From Flavobacteriaceae bacterium UBA5534 (GTDB lineage: Bacteria; Bacteroidota; Bacteroidia; Flavobacteriales; Flavobacteriaceae), in the NCBI GenBank assembly GCA_002426015.1, contig DINS01000031.1:1-64000 (forward strand): DNA of 64,000 nucleotides. The letters run 5' to 3'. Below, one piece after another: positions 26,508 to 36,190 of this stretch. The position numbers were made by a program, and so were the translations under genes. The notes beneath the pieces are model-generated. The model searched no databases and was not told the DNA's origin. It worked only from the letters and a program-made list of their open reading frames with translations. The number at the start of each line of letters is the position of its first letter. Within the stretch, counting starts at the first letter, position 1.

Positions 26508-28169
26508 ATGAAAAAAATTTACTTTTATTTGTTTTTACTTTTTAGCACTTTCTTATTTGCACAACCAGGTACTGAAAGTGGTATCATGACCGTAAACGCA
26601 ACCATTCCATATCAAGGCATTGGTGAACCTATCCCTCTTTTAGGTGCAGGACAATATAAAATATATTACGACAATGTTGATGGCGTCTTAGATAAACCTA
26701 TTTTCTTTGTAGATGGTTTTGACCCTAATGATTCGAGAGACATCCCATCAATGTATAATCTTTTGAATTATGGAGACCCTGTAATGAATCTCGGTGATTT
26801 GATTCGAGATGAAGGTTACGATTTAGTGGTTCTAAACTTTCAAGCCTCATATATGAGTCCAACAAATGGAACCACAGAGATATTGGGAGGAGCAGATTAC
26901 ATTCAGCGCAATGCTTTTACACTAGTTGAACTTATCAATACAATTAATGGGATAAAGGTAGGCACCGAAGAAAATGTTGTCATAGGTCCAAGCATGGGTG
27001 GTCTGATTTCTAGATATGCCCTACGCTATATGGAGCAAAACACAATGGACCATGAAACACGATTATTTATATCTTTTGATTCACCTCATCGTGGAGCCAA
27101 TGTTCCAATAGGAATCCAGTATTTGTTTAATTATATGGTGTATGGCGACCCTGCAATTACTGAAGCTGAACCCTTGGTGAGTGGCCTATTGAATAGTGCA
27201 GCTGCCAAACAAATGCTTATTGATCATTATTTGGGTCATGTAGATGGAGGCGGTATTGAGCAAGACAATTCTGCACATACCCCAAAAGGCGCACCAAATT
27301 ATAGAACCGCTTTTCAAAATGAATTAGATGCGATGGGTTTCCCACAAAATGTGAGAAATGTTTCTATTACTAATGGTAGTGGGACTGGACAAATGTCGGG
27401 AACACCAGGAATGGAGCTTATAAATCATACATTTGACACTGGCCCAGTTACAGTACCTATTTTTGGGACTATAAATACGAGAGCCATTATCTCTGTTAAT
27501 TTTACCCCTTTGGCTAATCAAACCATTGAAGTTACTGATTTTGTGGGTCAAGGTTTTATATTTGGAGCTTGGAACACTGTATACTCATTCAATGCTGATG
27601 CACAATCTACTGCAAGTTCCAGTGGTTTAGATAGTGCTCCAGGAGGACAGTTTGATTTGTATTCTTTTGATGATGGAAGCAATCCGTTAATAACAGAGTT
27701 TGTCTCCAATCTGAATACTCAATATTTTAACTTCATCCCTACATTAAGTGGATTGGCAATTAGCACTCAGCCTAATTGGTATGCAAATCCAAATGTAAAT
27801 GATTCCCCTTTTGCAAGCACATTTGTTCCTACTAATAATGAACCGCATGTTACCTTAACGCAGGCCAATGTTGCTTTTGCATTAAATGAAATCCTTAATT
27901 CAACGCTTGGGGTTACAGTTGAACCAATCAATGATAGAATTAAGTTACAACACAATCCTGTTAGTGATCACATGACCCTTTTAAACACAGAAAGAGTTGA
28001 TAATGCAATGATAACTATCGTTGACCTGACTGGAAAAGTAATTTTAAATACAAATACAACACTTTCAGACAGAACTACGATTCCTTTAAACCTTGAAGCA
28101 GGATTATATATTTTGAATGTCCAAACAGGTAATGAAACTATTTTCAAAACCAAGTTAATTGTTAGATAA
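26508..28169 (+). CDS. Secreted lipase-like alpha/beta hydrolase with T9SS sorting domain
   Basis: Secreted hydrolase of 553 residues. After the signal peptide (1-19, ending FAQ) comes an alpha/beta-hydrolase region with strand KPIFFVDGF and the nucleophile elbow GPSMGG (Ser162), followed by SFDSPHRGANVP, as in lipases and PGAP1-like esterases. The last 80 residues (LQHNPVSDHMTLL, VDLTGKVIL, LEAGLYILNV and the end TKLIVR) are a type A sorting domain recognised by the type IX secretion system. The substrate is unknown. It is a single gene between terminators. Confidence 0.87.
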   Translation: MKKIYFYLFLLFSTFLFAQPGTESGIMTVNATIPYQGIGEPIPLLGAGQYKIYYDNVDGVLDKPIFFVDGFDPNDSRDIPSMYNLLNYGDPVMNLGDLIRDEGYDLVVLNFQASYMSPTNGTTEILGGADYIQRNAFTLVELINTINGIKVGTEENVVIGPSMGGLISRYALRYMEQNTMDHETRLFISFDSPHRGANVPIGIQYLFNYMVYGDPAITEAEPLVSGLLNSAAAKQMLIDHYLGHVDGGGIEQDNSAHTPKGAPNYRTAFQNELDAMGFPQNVRNVSITNGSGTGQMSGTPGMELINHTFDTGPVTVPIFGTINTRAIISVNFTPLANQTIEVTDFVGQGFIFGAWNTVYSFNADAQSTASSSGLDSAPGGQFDLYSFDDGSNPLITEFVSNLNTQYFNFIPTLSGLAISTQPNWYANPNVNDSPFASTFVPTNNEPHVTLTQANVAFALNEILNSTLGVTVEPINDRIKLQHNPVSDHMTLLNTERVDNAMITIVDLTGKVILNTNTTLSDRTTIPLNLEAGLYILNVQTGNETIFKTKLIVR

Positions 28170-28182
28170 CAATATGACTTTT

Positions 28183-28216
28183 AAAAAAAAAGAGGCTGAA
28201 TTTAAAAATTCAGCCT
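28183..28216. terminator. Bidirectional terminator overlapping the rsmG stop
   Basis: An 11-bp stem (28193-28203 with 28206-28216) has a long A-run to the left and a T-rich stretch to the right. The rsmG stop codon (28212-28210) lies within one arm, so the stem codes for the last rsmG residues. Confidence 0.85.
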
Positions 28217-28839
28217 TTATATTTTAGAGGTAAATGTACCACCTTCTTGGTTTCATAAAACTCTTCTTTAAAGTAATCACTTATATTATAAATAGTTGCT
28301 TTAGGAAAATCTTGTAATTCTTCACCCAAGTCACCACCTTTCAAATAAATAATGCCATTTTTAAGGTCGTGATTTTGCTTTTTGGCGATTTTGCCTTTGG
28401 TCCAATGCACAAATGTTGGCATGGCAGCAACTGCTCTGCTGACAATAAAATCGTAAGTATCGTTGATTTCTTCGACTCTGCAATGAGAGGTTTTTACATT
28501 GGTCAGCCCCAACCCTTCAACAACCTCATTGACTACTTTAAGTTTTTTTGCAATGCTATCGACCAAGTGAAAATTACTTTCAGGGAACATAATCGCTAAA
28601 GGAATGCCAGGAAATCCTCCACCTGTACCAACATCCATAATTTTAGTGTTAGGCTTAAAAGAAATGAGTTTTGCAATGGCCAACGAATGGAGAACATGTC
28701 TTAAATACAACTCATCAATATCTTTACGAGACACCACGTTAATCTTAAGATTCCAATCCTTATATAAATCTTCCAACTGGTCAAATTGTTTGATTTGTTC
28801 TTCGGTCAAATCCTGAAAATAGTATCGCAATAATTCCAT
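28210..28839 (-). CDS. rsmG: 16S rRNA (guanine527-N7)-methyltransferase RsmG
   Basis: Methylates N7 of G527 in 16S rRNA, a site linked to streptomycin sensitivity. The protein has 209 residues, the usual size. SAM motif I is IMDVGTGGGFPGIPLAIMFP, and the family N-terminus NLKINVVSRKDIDELYLRHVL and the SRAVAAM segment are present. In many bacteria rsmG sits with gidA and parAB; here it stands alone, convergent with the lipase gene. Its final codons form part of a terminator stem. Confidence 0.95.
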   Translation of the reverse strand: MELLRYYFQDLTEEQIKQFDQLEDLYKDWNLKINVVSRKDIDELYLRHVLHSLAIAKLISFKPNTKIMDVGTGGGFPGIPLAIMFPESNFHLVDSIAKKLKVVNEVVEGLGLTNVKTSHCRVEEINDTYDFIVSRAVAAMPTFVHWTKGKIAKKQNHDLKNGIIYLKGGDLGEELQDFPKATIYNISDYFKEEFYETKKVVHLPLKYKG

Positions 28840-28921
28840 TAAACTATATTTTCAACAAAAGTATGCAATTTTGTGTGGATATTTTTAGCATATTCTTATC
28901 ATCTTCGCAGCATTTATTGAT

Positions 28922-28929
28922 TATCTTTG
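28922..28929 (+). promoter_or_regulatory. -7 promoter element of the desaturase gene
   Basis: TATCTTTG followed by C matches TAnnTTTG, 52 bases before the ATG at 28982. Confidence 0.6.
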
Positions 28930-28981
28930 CCACCAAAATATGATAAAGCCTTATTGTGCGTTATCATAGAAATCATAAATT

Positions 28982-30082
28982 ATGGCAGAGCAAACTTTAT
29001 CTTTTTCAAGAACTGATTCAGCTAAATTCTTTAGAACGCTTAACAAACGTGTTAATGATTATTTTAAAGACAACAATATAAAACGTACTGGAAACTGGAA
29101 ACTATGGGTAAAAACCATCGTCATGTTTTCATTATTTTTAGCACCTTATTTTTTAATCCTTACACTTCCTTTACCAACTTGGTCAATGGTTCTTTTAACG
29201 ATTGTTATGGGAATTGGCATGGCTGGCGTTGGCATGAATGTGATGCACGATGGCAATCATGGATCGTTTTCCAATAAAGAATGGATCAATCGCTTGATGG
29301 GAAGTAGCATTTATATTTTAGCTGGAAATGTTTACAACTGGAAAGTGCAGCACAATGTATTGCACCATACCTATACTAACATCCATGGACATGATGAAGA
29401 CTTGGAGGCAGGTCGAATTTTGCGTTTTTCACAACATGCCAAATGGCACAAACATCATAAATTTCAACATTATTATTCGGTTTTGTTATATGGTTTATTG
29501 ACTATCAATTGGGCAATTACGACCGATTTTATGCAGATGAAACGTTATTTGAAACGCAAATTGTCATATGGCAAATTTCCAAACCCAGCAACAGAATGGA
29601 GCAAGTTGGTAATTTCAAAAATCATCTATGTATCAATTTGGATTGTATTACCATTAATATTAACTGACATCGCTTGGTGGAAAATATTGATAGGATTCTT
29701 TATCATGCACTATGTCGCTGGACTGATTTTAAGTGTTGTATTTCAATTGGCACACGTTATGGATGAAGCTGAAATGCCTTTACCAGAAAAAAATGGTACT
29801 ATGAAAAATTCTTGGGCGATACATCAATTAGCTACAACGGTCAATTTTGGAACAAAAAACAGAATTGTTAACTGGTTTACTGGAGGGCTCAATCATCAAG
29901 TAGAGCACCATATTTTTCCACACATTAGCCACGTTCATTACACTAAAATCTCCAAAATAGTGAAAGAAACTGCAAAAGAATTCAACATACCTTACAAAGA
30001 ATATAAAACCACTCGCAAGGCCATTATTGCCCATTTCAAGTTTTTAAAAGAAATGGGGATGAAACCTGCAATCCAAGCCTAA
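28982..30082 (+). CDS. Membrane fatty acid desaturase
   Basis: Integral membrane di-iron desaturase (366 residues) that puts a double bond into acyl chains and so adjusts membrane fluidity. The three histidine boxes are HDGNH (89-93), HNVLHH (124-129) and HQVEHH (305-310). The Q in the third box is the mark of front-end and acyl-lipid or acyl-CoA desaturases. Hydrophobic segments lie at about 45-85 and 210-260. No cytochrome b5 domain is fused, so ferredoxin or another donor must supply electrons. It is followed 11 bases later by an aminotransferase gene. Confidence 0.92.
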   Translation: MAEQTLSFSRTDSAKFFRTLNKRVNDYFKDNNIKRTGNWKLWVKTIVMFSLFLAPYFLILTLPLPTWSMVLLTIVMGIGMAGVGMNVMHDGNHGSFSNKEWINRLMGSSIYILAGNVYNWKVQHNVLHHTYTNIHGHDEDLEAGRILRFSQHAKWHKHHKFQHYYSVLLYGLLTINWAITTDFMQMKRYLKRKLSYGKFPNPATEWSKLVISKIIYVSIWIVLPLILTDIAWWKILIGFFIMHYVAGLILSVVFQLAHVMDEAEMPLPEKNGTMKNSWAIHQLATTVNFGTKNRIVNWFTGGLNHQVEHHIFPHISHVHYTKISKIVKETAKEFNIPYKEYKTTRKAIIAHFKFLKEMGMKPAIQA

Positions 30083-30093
30083 ATATTTTTTGA

Positions 30094-31278
30094 ATGAACC
30101 AACTTTCAGATAGAGTTTTAAACATGACAACATCTGCCACGTTAGCAATGGCAGCAAAAACTCGAGAATTAAAAGCAGAAGGCAAAGACATTATTGGATT
30201 GAGTCTGGGTGAGCCAGACTTCAACACTCCAGATTATATCAAAGAAGCTGCCAAACAAGCTATTGATGACAATTACAGTTCTTATTCACCAGTAGATGGT
30301 TATGTTGAGCTAAAACAAGCCATCATTACCAAGTTCAAACGCGACAATGGATTATCTTACACAATGCCACAAATTGTCGTATCTACAGGAGCAAAACAAT
30401 CATTGGCCAATATAGCAGCTGTGATGCTCAATAAAGGTGATGAAGTTATTTTGCCTTGTCCATATTGGGTGAGCTATAGTGATATTGTTAGTCTTAACGA
30501 AGGTGTTCCTGTAGAAGTGCAAACATCTATCAGCAATGATTTTAAACTGACTCCTGCACAATTGGAAGCTGCCATTACACCAAAAACAAAAATGATTTGG
30601 TATAGTTCTCCTTGCAACCCAAGTGGTTCGGTATATAGCAAAGAAGAATTGCGTGCTTTGGCTGATGTGTTGCAAAAATACCCTAACATCATTGTGGTTT
30701 CTGATGAAATTTATGAGCATATCAACTTTGTTGGCGACCATGCAAGTATGGCTCAATTTGAAGATATGTTTGACAGAACAGTAACTGTCAATGGTGTGTC
30801 AAAAGCCTTTGCCATGACAGGCTGGAGAATTGGATACATTGGTGGGCCAGAATATATTGCACGCGCTTGCAATAAAATGCAAGGACAAATCACAAGTGGC
30901 GCTAACAGCATTGCGCAACGTGCCACGATTACGGCATTGAATGAATCACCTCAACGCATCAAATTCATGGTCGATGAGTTCAAACAACGTCGTGACCTGA
31001 TTATCAATCTTCTTAATGACATTCCAACGTTTAAAAACAATAAGCCAGAAGGTGCATTTTATGTCTTTCCAGATATTTCGTATTACTTTGGTAAGACCCT
31101 ACGAGGAAAACATATCTCAAACGCAACGGACTTCTCTTTGTATTTATTGGAAGAAGCCTTGGTGGCAACCGTTACTGGTGAAGCATTTGGAAATGATAAT
31201 TGCATTCGTTTATCTTATGCAGCCTCCAAAGAAGAAATTACCGAAGCAATCAGACGAATTAAAGCATCTTTAGATTAA
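30094..31278 (+). CDS. PLP-dependent aminotransferase, class I (aspartate-type)
   Basis: Cytoplasmic aminotransferase (394 residues) of the aspartate aminotransferase Ib group. Lys237 in NGVSKAFAMTGWRIGY holds PLP; PCNPSGS and VVSDEIYEHI are cofactor motifs; the substrate arginine is near IRLSYAAS at the C-terminus. It probably transfers amino groups between aspartate and 2-oxoglutarate, though prephenate or other acceptors are possible in this group. It lies 11 bases after the desaturase and overlaps the convergent small gene by 9 bases. Confidence 0.9.
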   Translation: MNQLSDRVLNMTTSATLAMAAKTRELKAEGKDIIGLSLGEPDFNTPDYIKEAAKQAIDDNYSSYSPVDGYVELKQAIITKFKRDNGLSYTMPQIVVSTGAKQSLANIAAVMLNKGDEVILPCPYWVSYSDIVSLNEGVPVEVQTSISNDFKLTPAQLEAAITPKTKMIWYSSPCNPSGSVYSKEELRALADVLQKYPNIIVVSDEIYEHINFVGDHASMAQFEDMFDRTVTVNGVSKAFAMTGWRIGYIGGPEYIARACNKMQGQITSGANSIAQRATITALNESPQRIKFMVDEFKQRRDLIINLLNDIPTFKNNKPEGAFYVFPDISYYFGKTLRGKHISNATDFSLYLLEEALVATVTGEAFGNDNCIRLSYAASKEEITEAIRRIKASLD

Positions 31279-31536
31279 GGTAATTGCAAACACGATTGCG
31301 ATTATAACCATTGAAAAAACGACCAATCGTTTCAAAAACAATTGTTGCCGTTCTTTTATCAATCGTATTCTCAATTCTTTTAGCATTTGTGGTGTAGCTT
31401 TAGGTAAATTAAATTCTAGCTTTTCACATTCTCCATAGCCGCCAGCACTGTTTTTATCAAACTGTGTTCGTTTTTTTCGTCTATCATTATTTTTCATAGA
31501 CGTAATCATTGCAGATACTGATCCTCCAAAGCCCAT
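31270..31536 (-). CDS. Small C-tail-anchored membrane protein, conserved hypothetical
   Basis: An 88-residue protein with a soluble basic N-terminal part starting MGFGGSVSAMITSMKNNDRRKK, a short helix rich in charge (QMLKELRIRLIKERQQLFLK) and one C-terminal membrane helix (about 69-87). I recognise this design from flavobacterial genomes but know no function. The 3' end overlaps the aminotransferase gene by 9 bases in convergent orientation. The 146-base gap to trkH holds only a 7-bp hairpin (31582-31599). Confidence 0.72.
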   Translation of the reverse strand: MGFGGSVSAMITSMKNNDRRKKRTQFDKNSAGGYGECEKLEFNLPKATPQMLKELRIRLIKERQQLFLKRLVVFSMVIIAIVFAITLI

Positions 31537-31682
31537 AAATTCTAAATTTTAAATAATAATTATTGAAATGCTTTCGTTTTAATTGGTGCTTTCACCAATA
31601 AACACCTAACGCTATAAGCTGTTGCAAAAACACCAGTAATGGTTTTAATATATTAGTAGAAAATTAAACGGAATTGTTACGG

Positions 31683-33176
31683 TTATCGATTCCTCCAGAA
31701 GAAAGGCGTCAATAAGATAAGAACCGTAAACAGTTCCAAACGTCCTAGAAGCATCAAAAAAGAGGACCACCATTGTGCCAAAGGTGGCAATGCTGCATAA
31801 TTATTGACTGGTCCAAAATTACCGAGAGCTGGACCAATATTACCAAGACTTGAAGCCGATAACCCAACCGACGATTGAAAATCGATTTCAAACATTGAGA
31901 ACCCTAATGCTCCAACTATAAAGGACAACATATATAGGATAAAAAAACCGAGAATATTGAAGACGATATCTCCTGAAATCGCTTTGGTATTATAACGCAC
32001 TGGTAGCACAGCATTAGGATGCAGAGCACGTTTAAACTCTAAAAAGCCATTCTTAATCAAAAGAAGATGGCGCACCACTTTGACACCACCAGAGGTACTA
32101 CCTGCCGAACCTCCAAGAAACATAATCCCGAAAAAGAACACGACTAAAAACGGCGTCCATAATGTATAATCTGCAGTAATAAAACCTGTCGTAGTGATAA
32201 CTGTCAACACCTGAAACAATCCATGTCTAAAAGCGCTTTCAGCTTTTCCCCAAACCATGGGATGATCAATAGTTGACAATGCTAAATCTGCTTTAAAATA
32301 AATAATCAATGAAACAATAATGGTAAACGTGGCTATAAATCTAAAATACCATCGCAACTCTTCGTCACCTAAAGCACGTTGTACTTTACCCTTAAATGCA
32401 TAATAACTCAACACAAAATTGGTACCAGCCAAAAACATAAACACAATGATAATGTATTGAATAATAGGTCTGTCATTCCAATAAGCTACGCTTGCATTTT
32501 TAGTAGAAAAGCCTCCTGTTGATAAGGTACTCATCGAGTGGTTAATGGCATCAAAAAACGACATCCCAGCAACTTTCAACAATATGGTTTCTGCGACTGT
32601 ATATCCGAAGTAAATAAGCCATAAACGTTTGGCAGTATCTGTTATACGAGGATGCAATTTATCAGCACTTGGACCTGGAGCTTCAGCAGCAAACAATTGC
32701 ATACCACCAATGCCCAACAATGGCAAAATAGCAATTGCCAAAACAATAATCCCCATACCACCAATCCAATGGGTTGTACTGCGCCAAAACAAAACCCCTT
32801 TTGGCACAATCTCAATATCATTTAAAATAGTAGCACCTGTGGTTGTATAACCAGACATGGTTTCAAAAAAAGCACTCGTAAAACTTGGAATTGTATTGGT
32901 GACGACATAAGGTATTGCTCCAGACAACGCCATCACAATCCAACCAAAAGTAACGACGATATAACCCTCTCGCTTGTTCATGACCTTACTATGCTTTTTG
33001 GTCATCATCATTATCAAAACCCCTAAAATCAACACAGCAAGCCCTGACATGAGCAGTTCAATGGTCATGTTGTCCGAATAGATGAGACTAACCACTGCAG
33101 ACAATAACATGAATCCACCATTAAATAACAGTAGCAGTCCAAAAAAGTGAAAAATGATTTTGTAGTTGAGTTTCAA
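31683..33176 (-). CDS. trkH: TrkH family potassium uptake protein
   Basis: Membrane part of the Trk K+ uptake system (497 residues). It has the four pore-loop repeats with the selectivity glycines: SGYTTTGATIL, TLSTGGFSTKN, ITTTGFITADY and ASSLGNIGPALG. Many transmembrane helices are spread along the sequence. The start is a TTG codon 12 bases after the trkA stop; no in-frame ATG gives a full first helix. It is cotranscribed with trkA, whose product gates it in response to nucleotides. Confidence 0.94.
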   Translation of the reverse strand: MKLNYKIIFHFFGLLLLFNGGFMLLSAVVSLIYSDNMTIELLMSGLAVLILGVLIMMMTKKHSKVMNKREGYIVVTFGWIVMALSGAIPYVVTNTIPSFTSAFFETMSGYTTTGATILNDIEIVPKGVLFWRSTTHWIGGMGIIVLAIAILPLLGIGGMQLFAAEAPGPSADKLHPRITDTAKRLWLIYFGYTVAETILLKVAGMSFFDAINHSMSTLSTGGFSTKNASVAYWNDRPIIQYIIIVFMFLAGTNFVLSYYAFKGKVQRALGDEELRWYFRFIATFTIIVSLIIYFKADLALSTIDHPMVWGKAESAFRHGLFQVLTVITTTGFITADYTLWTPFLVVFFFGIMFLGGSAGSTSGGVKVVRHLLLIKNGFLEFKRALHPNAVLPVRYNTKAISGDIVFNILGFFILYMLSFIVGALGFSMFEIDFQSSVGLSASSLGNIGPALGNFGPVNNYAALPPLAQWWSSFLMLLGRLELFTVLILLTPFFWRNR

Positions 33177-33188
33177 TGAAATTATATT

Positions 33189-34538
33189 TTAAAAGAAAAA
33201 CTTTTCTACTTCAGTAATCGATCGAGGCAAACAACATACCACGACTCTATCTCCAGCTTCAACTTTAAAACTTCCTAAGGGAATCATCCCTTTGCCGTGC
33301 CTAATGATACCACCAATGATGGCTGAACGTGGAAAATCTAAATCCTTAATATGTTTATTGGCTATTTTAGATTTGCTATTGACCACAAATTCAAGCAATT
33401 CAGCATTCATATTGTTGAGTTTGGTCATTGCAACTACTTCACCTTTGCGAATATATCTAAAGATGTTATTGGCTGCCAATAGTTTTTTATTGATCAATGT
33501 ATCAATCCCTATCGATTGAGATAGTTGGTAATAATCCATGTTTTCGACCAAAGCAATGGTCTTTTTAACTCCTTTGGATTTAGCAACCAAACAGGACATA
33601 ATGTTGGTTTCAGAATTACCAGTTACCGAAATAAAGGCATCCATATCAGAAATGTTTTCTTCCTCTAGAAGTTCCACATTTCTTCCATCTCCATTAATAA
33701 CCAGGGCGTTTGGTAAATCATCAGCCAGTTCAAAGGCAATTTCTTTATCACTTTCAACCAATTTGACATTAAATTTACTTTGGCACAAATCTTTAGCAGT
33801 TTTAAATCCGATTTTACTACCTCCAAGAATCATGACGTTTTTGATGTCAACTTTTACTTTTCCTGATAATTCAAAAAGCTCATCGTCTCCTCCTTTTGAA
33901 GTGATGAAAACGACTTTATCTCCTTCCTTAAACTGTGTATCTCCACGAGGTATGATGGTATATTGTGTTCCAAAACGCTGTATGGCAATCGGTATAAAAT
34001 GTAGTTCAGGAAACACTTCTGCTGCTTCTTTTACTGTTTTTTCGACAAAGGTCGCTGTACGAGACAAGCGCAAACTCAACATGGTCAAAGCACCTTCTTC
34101 AAACTCGTAACTATCATTAAACCCATATTGATTCAATAAAAGCTCAATCTCTGAAGCTGCTAATGATTCTGGAGAAATCAATTCGTCAATTCCAAATTTG
34201 GAAAATCCAACTTCTTCTTTTTGGTCAATAAATTCAGTATTTGAAATCCTAGCAATCGTTCGTCTTGCACCAAGTTGTTTGGCAAGTACACATGCTGTGA
34301 TATTGGTAGTTTCTGATGAAGTAACTGCAATAAATAAATCGGCAGTTTGAATACGTGCATCTTTTAAAACAGCAATAGACGTCGTGTCCCCTTTAATAAC
34401 TCTAATATCTAAATGGTCGATAGCATAAACTAAACTTTCCTTTTTGGTATCGAGTAATGTGATTTCTTGTGATTCGTAGGATAGTAATTTGGCCAAATGA
34501 AATCCGACTTCTCCTGCTCCTGCAATGATTATTTTCAT
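33189..34538 (-). CDS. trkA: Trk system potassium transporter subunit TrkA
   Basis: Cytoplasmic gating ring of the Trk K+ uptake system (449 residues) with two RCK_N/RCK_C units. Each has a Rossmann motif: MKIIIAGAGEVGFHLAK at the start and VMILGGSKIGFKTAKDL near residue 235. Each is followed by an acidic residue binding the nucleotide ribose and then a small C domain. It is the first gene of a two-gene operon with trkH and has its own TAnnTTTG promoter box. It is divergent from ubiE. Confidence 0.96.
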   Translation of the reverse strand: MKIIIAGAGEVGFHLAKLLSYESQEITLLDTKKESLVYAIDHLDIRVIKGDTTSIAVLKDARIQTADLFIAVTSSETTNITACVLAKQLGARRTIARISNTEFIDQKEEVGFSKFGIDELISPESLAASEIELLLNQYGFNDSYEFEEGALTMLSLRLSRTATFVEKTVKEAAEVFPELHFIPIAIQRFGTQYTIIPRGDTQFKEGDKVVFITSKGGDDELFELSGKVKVDIKNVMILGGSKIGFKTAKDLCQSKFNVKLVESDKEIAFELADDLPNALVINGDGRNVELLEEENISDMDAFISVTGNSETNIMSCLVAKSKGVKKTIALVENMDYYQLSQSIGIDTLINKKLLAANNIFRYIRKGEVVAMTKLNNMNAELLEFVVNSKSKIANKHIKDLDFPRSAIIGGIIRHGKGMIPLGSFKVEAGDRVVVCCLPRSITEVEKFFF

Positions 34539-34564
34539 CCTGTAGTAATATTCAAAAAAACATA

Positions 34565-34572
34565 CAAATATA
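34565..34572 (-). promoter_or_regulatory. -7 promoter element of trkAH
   Basis: The minus strand reads TATATTTG, 26 bases before the trkA ATG at 34538. It is an exact TAnnTTTG match. Confidence 0.6.
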
Positions 34573-34678
34573 CTTTATTTTAGGGTTTTAAAATAAAATC
34601 ATCTGCAAAATCATTTTATTGACGACCATTGAAATTTTTATCATCGTCTTAACCCAAATTTACAACGAAAAAATTATG

Positions 34679-34686
34679 TAGTTTTG
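34679..34686 (+). promoter_or_regulatory. -7 promoter element of ubiE-porT
   Basis: TAGTTTTG matches TAnnTTTG and ends 13 bases before the ATG at 34700, giving a very short leader. Confidence 0.58.
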
Positions 34687-34699
34687 TCAAAAAAATAGA

Positions 34700-35443
34700 A
34701 TGTCGATAAAAGTAAAGCCATATAAGGATAGTGATTTAAACAAAAAACAACAGGTCACTAAAATGTTTGACACTATTTCTAAAGAATATGATGGGCTCAA
34801 TCGGGTCATTTCTTTCGGAATTGATGTGAAATGGCGAAAAAAGGTGGTTGATTTGGTGGCCAAAACGAATCCGTCAAACATTTTAGATATTGCTACTGGA
34901 ACTGGTGATTTGGCAATAAGCTTGACAAAAACAAACGCTAAAGAAATTATCGGTTTGGACATAAGTGATGGCATGCTTGAAGTTGGAAGGCAGAAAATCG
35001 CCCATAAAAAACTGGACGACAAAATAAAAATGATGCTTGGCGATTCAGAAAACTTACCTTTTGAAGACAACACATTTGATGCCATTACTGTGGCTTTTGG
35101 TGTCCGCAATTTTGAAACATTAGATACTGGTCTTTCTGAAATTTACAGAGTGTTAAAACCCAATGGGATTTTTGTAATTTTAGAAACATCAGTTCCTGTA
35201 AAAACACCTTACAAACAAGGTTATAAATTTTACACTAAATATATTTTGCCTACCATAGGGAAGCTATTCTCAAAAGATCAATCGGCTTATTCTTATTTGT
35301 GCGAATCGGCTTCAGTGTTTCCATATGGTGAGGCGTTAAACAATATTTTAAGACAAATTGGGTTTAATAGTGTCAAAGACATGCCACAAACCTTTGGGGT
35401 GGCAACCATATATACAGCAACAAAAGCCCATAATGGGCAATAA
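34700..35443 (+). CDS. ubiE: Demethylmenaquinone methyltransferase (UbiE/MenG)
   Basis: Last step of menaquinone synthesis: C-methylation of demethylmenaquinone by SAM (247 residues). The family signatures are [20 protein letters not shown] near the N-terminus, SAM motif [14 protein letters not shown], and [12 protein letters not shown] in the middle. Since Na+-NQR and other respiratory complexes pass electrons to menaquinone in this group, it supports the same electron transport chain. The porT gene follows after 33 bases, a pairing I recognise from flavobacteria. Confidence 0.95.
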   Translation: MSIKVKPYKDSDLNKKQQVTKMFDTISKEYDGLNRVISFGIDVKWRKKVVDLVAKTNPSNILDIATGTGDLAISLTKTNAKEIIGLDISDGMLEVGRQKIAHKKLDDKIKMMLGDSENLPFEDNTFDAITVAFGVRNFETLDTGLSEIYRVLKPNGIFVILETSVPVKTPYKQGYKFYTKYILPTIGKLFSKDQSAYSYLCESASVFPYGEALNNILRQIGFNSVKDMPQTFGVATIYTATKAHNGQ

Positions 35444-35476
35444 CTAGAAATAAGTCTATCATAAATTTCATTTTGA

Positions 35477-36190
35477 ATGAAAAAAATAAGTGTCCTTTTT
35501 ATATGTTTAATATTAACACAAACAGCTTCTGCACAATTATTTAGCAAAGAAAAAATCAAGAATCAGGAAAATTTTGATAAAGATTTCTTGACTTGGGGCT
35601 ACTTTCTTGGATTCAACAGTTATGATTTTAAGTTTGAGTATGAAGAAGACATGAAAGACATTCTTGTAGAAAGTAATGCTGGTTTTGGTGTTGGTCTTAT
35701 AGGAGACATGCGAATTAATGAGCATTTGAATCTACGTTTTGAACCAGGATTATATATCACACAGCGAAATTTACAATATGATGAAAGTCATTTTAACGGT
35801 CTTGATTTTACGCCTTCCGACTTGTATAGAGAAGTAAAATCGACCTATATACATTTTCCATTACTGCTAAAGGTATCTACAAAACGAATCAACAATTTTA
35901 AGCCGTTTATTGTTGGAGGTTTATCGACTGCCATCAATTTGTCCAGCAATGAAGAAAACCCAGATGACAATAGTGCAGGACAGTTTAGGACCAAAAGAAA
36001 CATGTATTTTTATGAAGTAGGTTTTGGTATTGACTTTTACCTCTATTGGTTTAAGTTTACACCATCTATTCGAGGTGTATTTGCATTAAATGATGAAGTA
36101 ATACAAGATAAAGACCCAAATAGTCCTTGGACCAGTAATATTGCGACGATGAAAACACGAGGTGTGTTTTTAAATTTTACGTTTCAATAG
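35477..36190 (+). CDS. porT: Type IX secretion/gliding protein PorT (SprT)
   Basis: Outer membrane beta-barrel (237 residues) with a signal peptide (1-19, ending ASAQ) and an eight-strand-type barrel. The central segment REVKSTYIHFPLLLKVSTKR and the following FKPFIVGG and LSSNEENPDDN match the PorT/SprT proteins needed for type IX secretion in Porphyromonas and Flavobacterium. Its position right after ubiE agrees with that. It ends with an aromatic residue before Gln (LNFTFQ) close to the barrel-closing signal. It overlaps the convergent SPOUT gene by 14 bases. Confidence 0.85.
   Translation: MKKISVLFICLILTQTASAQLFSKEKIKNQENFDKDFLTWGYFLGFNSYDFKFEYEEDMKDILVESNAGFGVGLIGDMRINEHLNLRFEPGLYITQRNLQYDESHFNGLDFTPSDLYREVKSTYIHFPLLLKVSTKRINNFKPFIVGGLSTAINLSSNEENPDDNSAGQFRTKRNMYFYEVGFGIDFYLYWFKFTPSIRGVFALNDEVIQDKDPNSPWTSNIATMKTRGVFLNFTFQ

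Noticed and set aside
31582..31599. 7-bp hairpin considered as the trkH terminator
   Set aside because: The stem is perfect but lacks a U-run in either direction and lies about 85 bases past the stop; the evidence is too weak.
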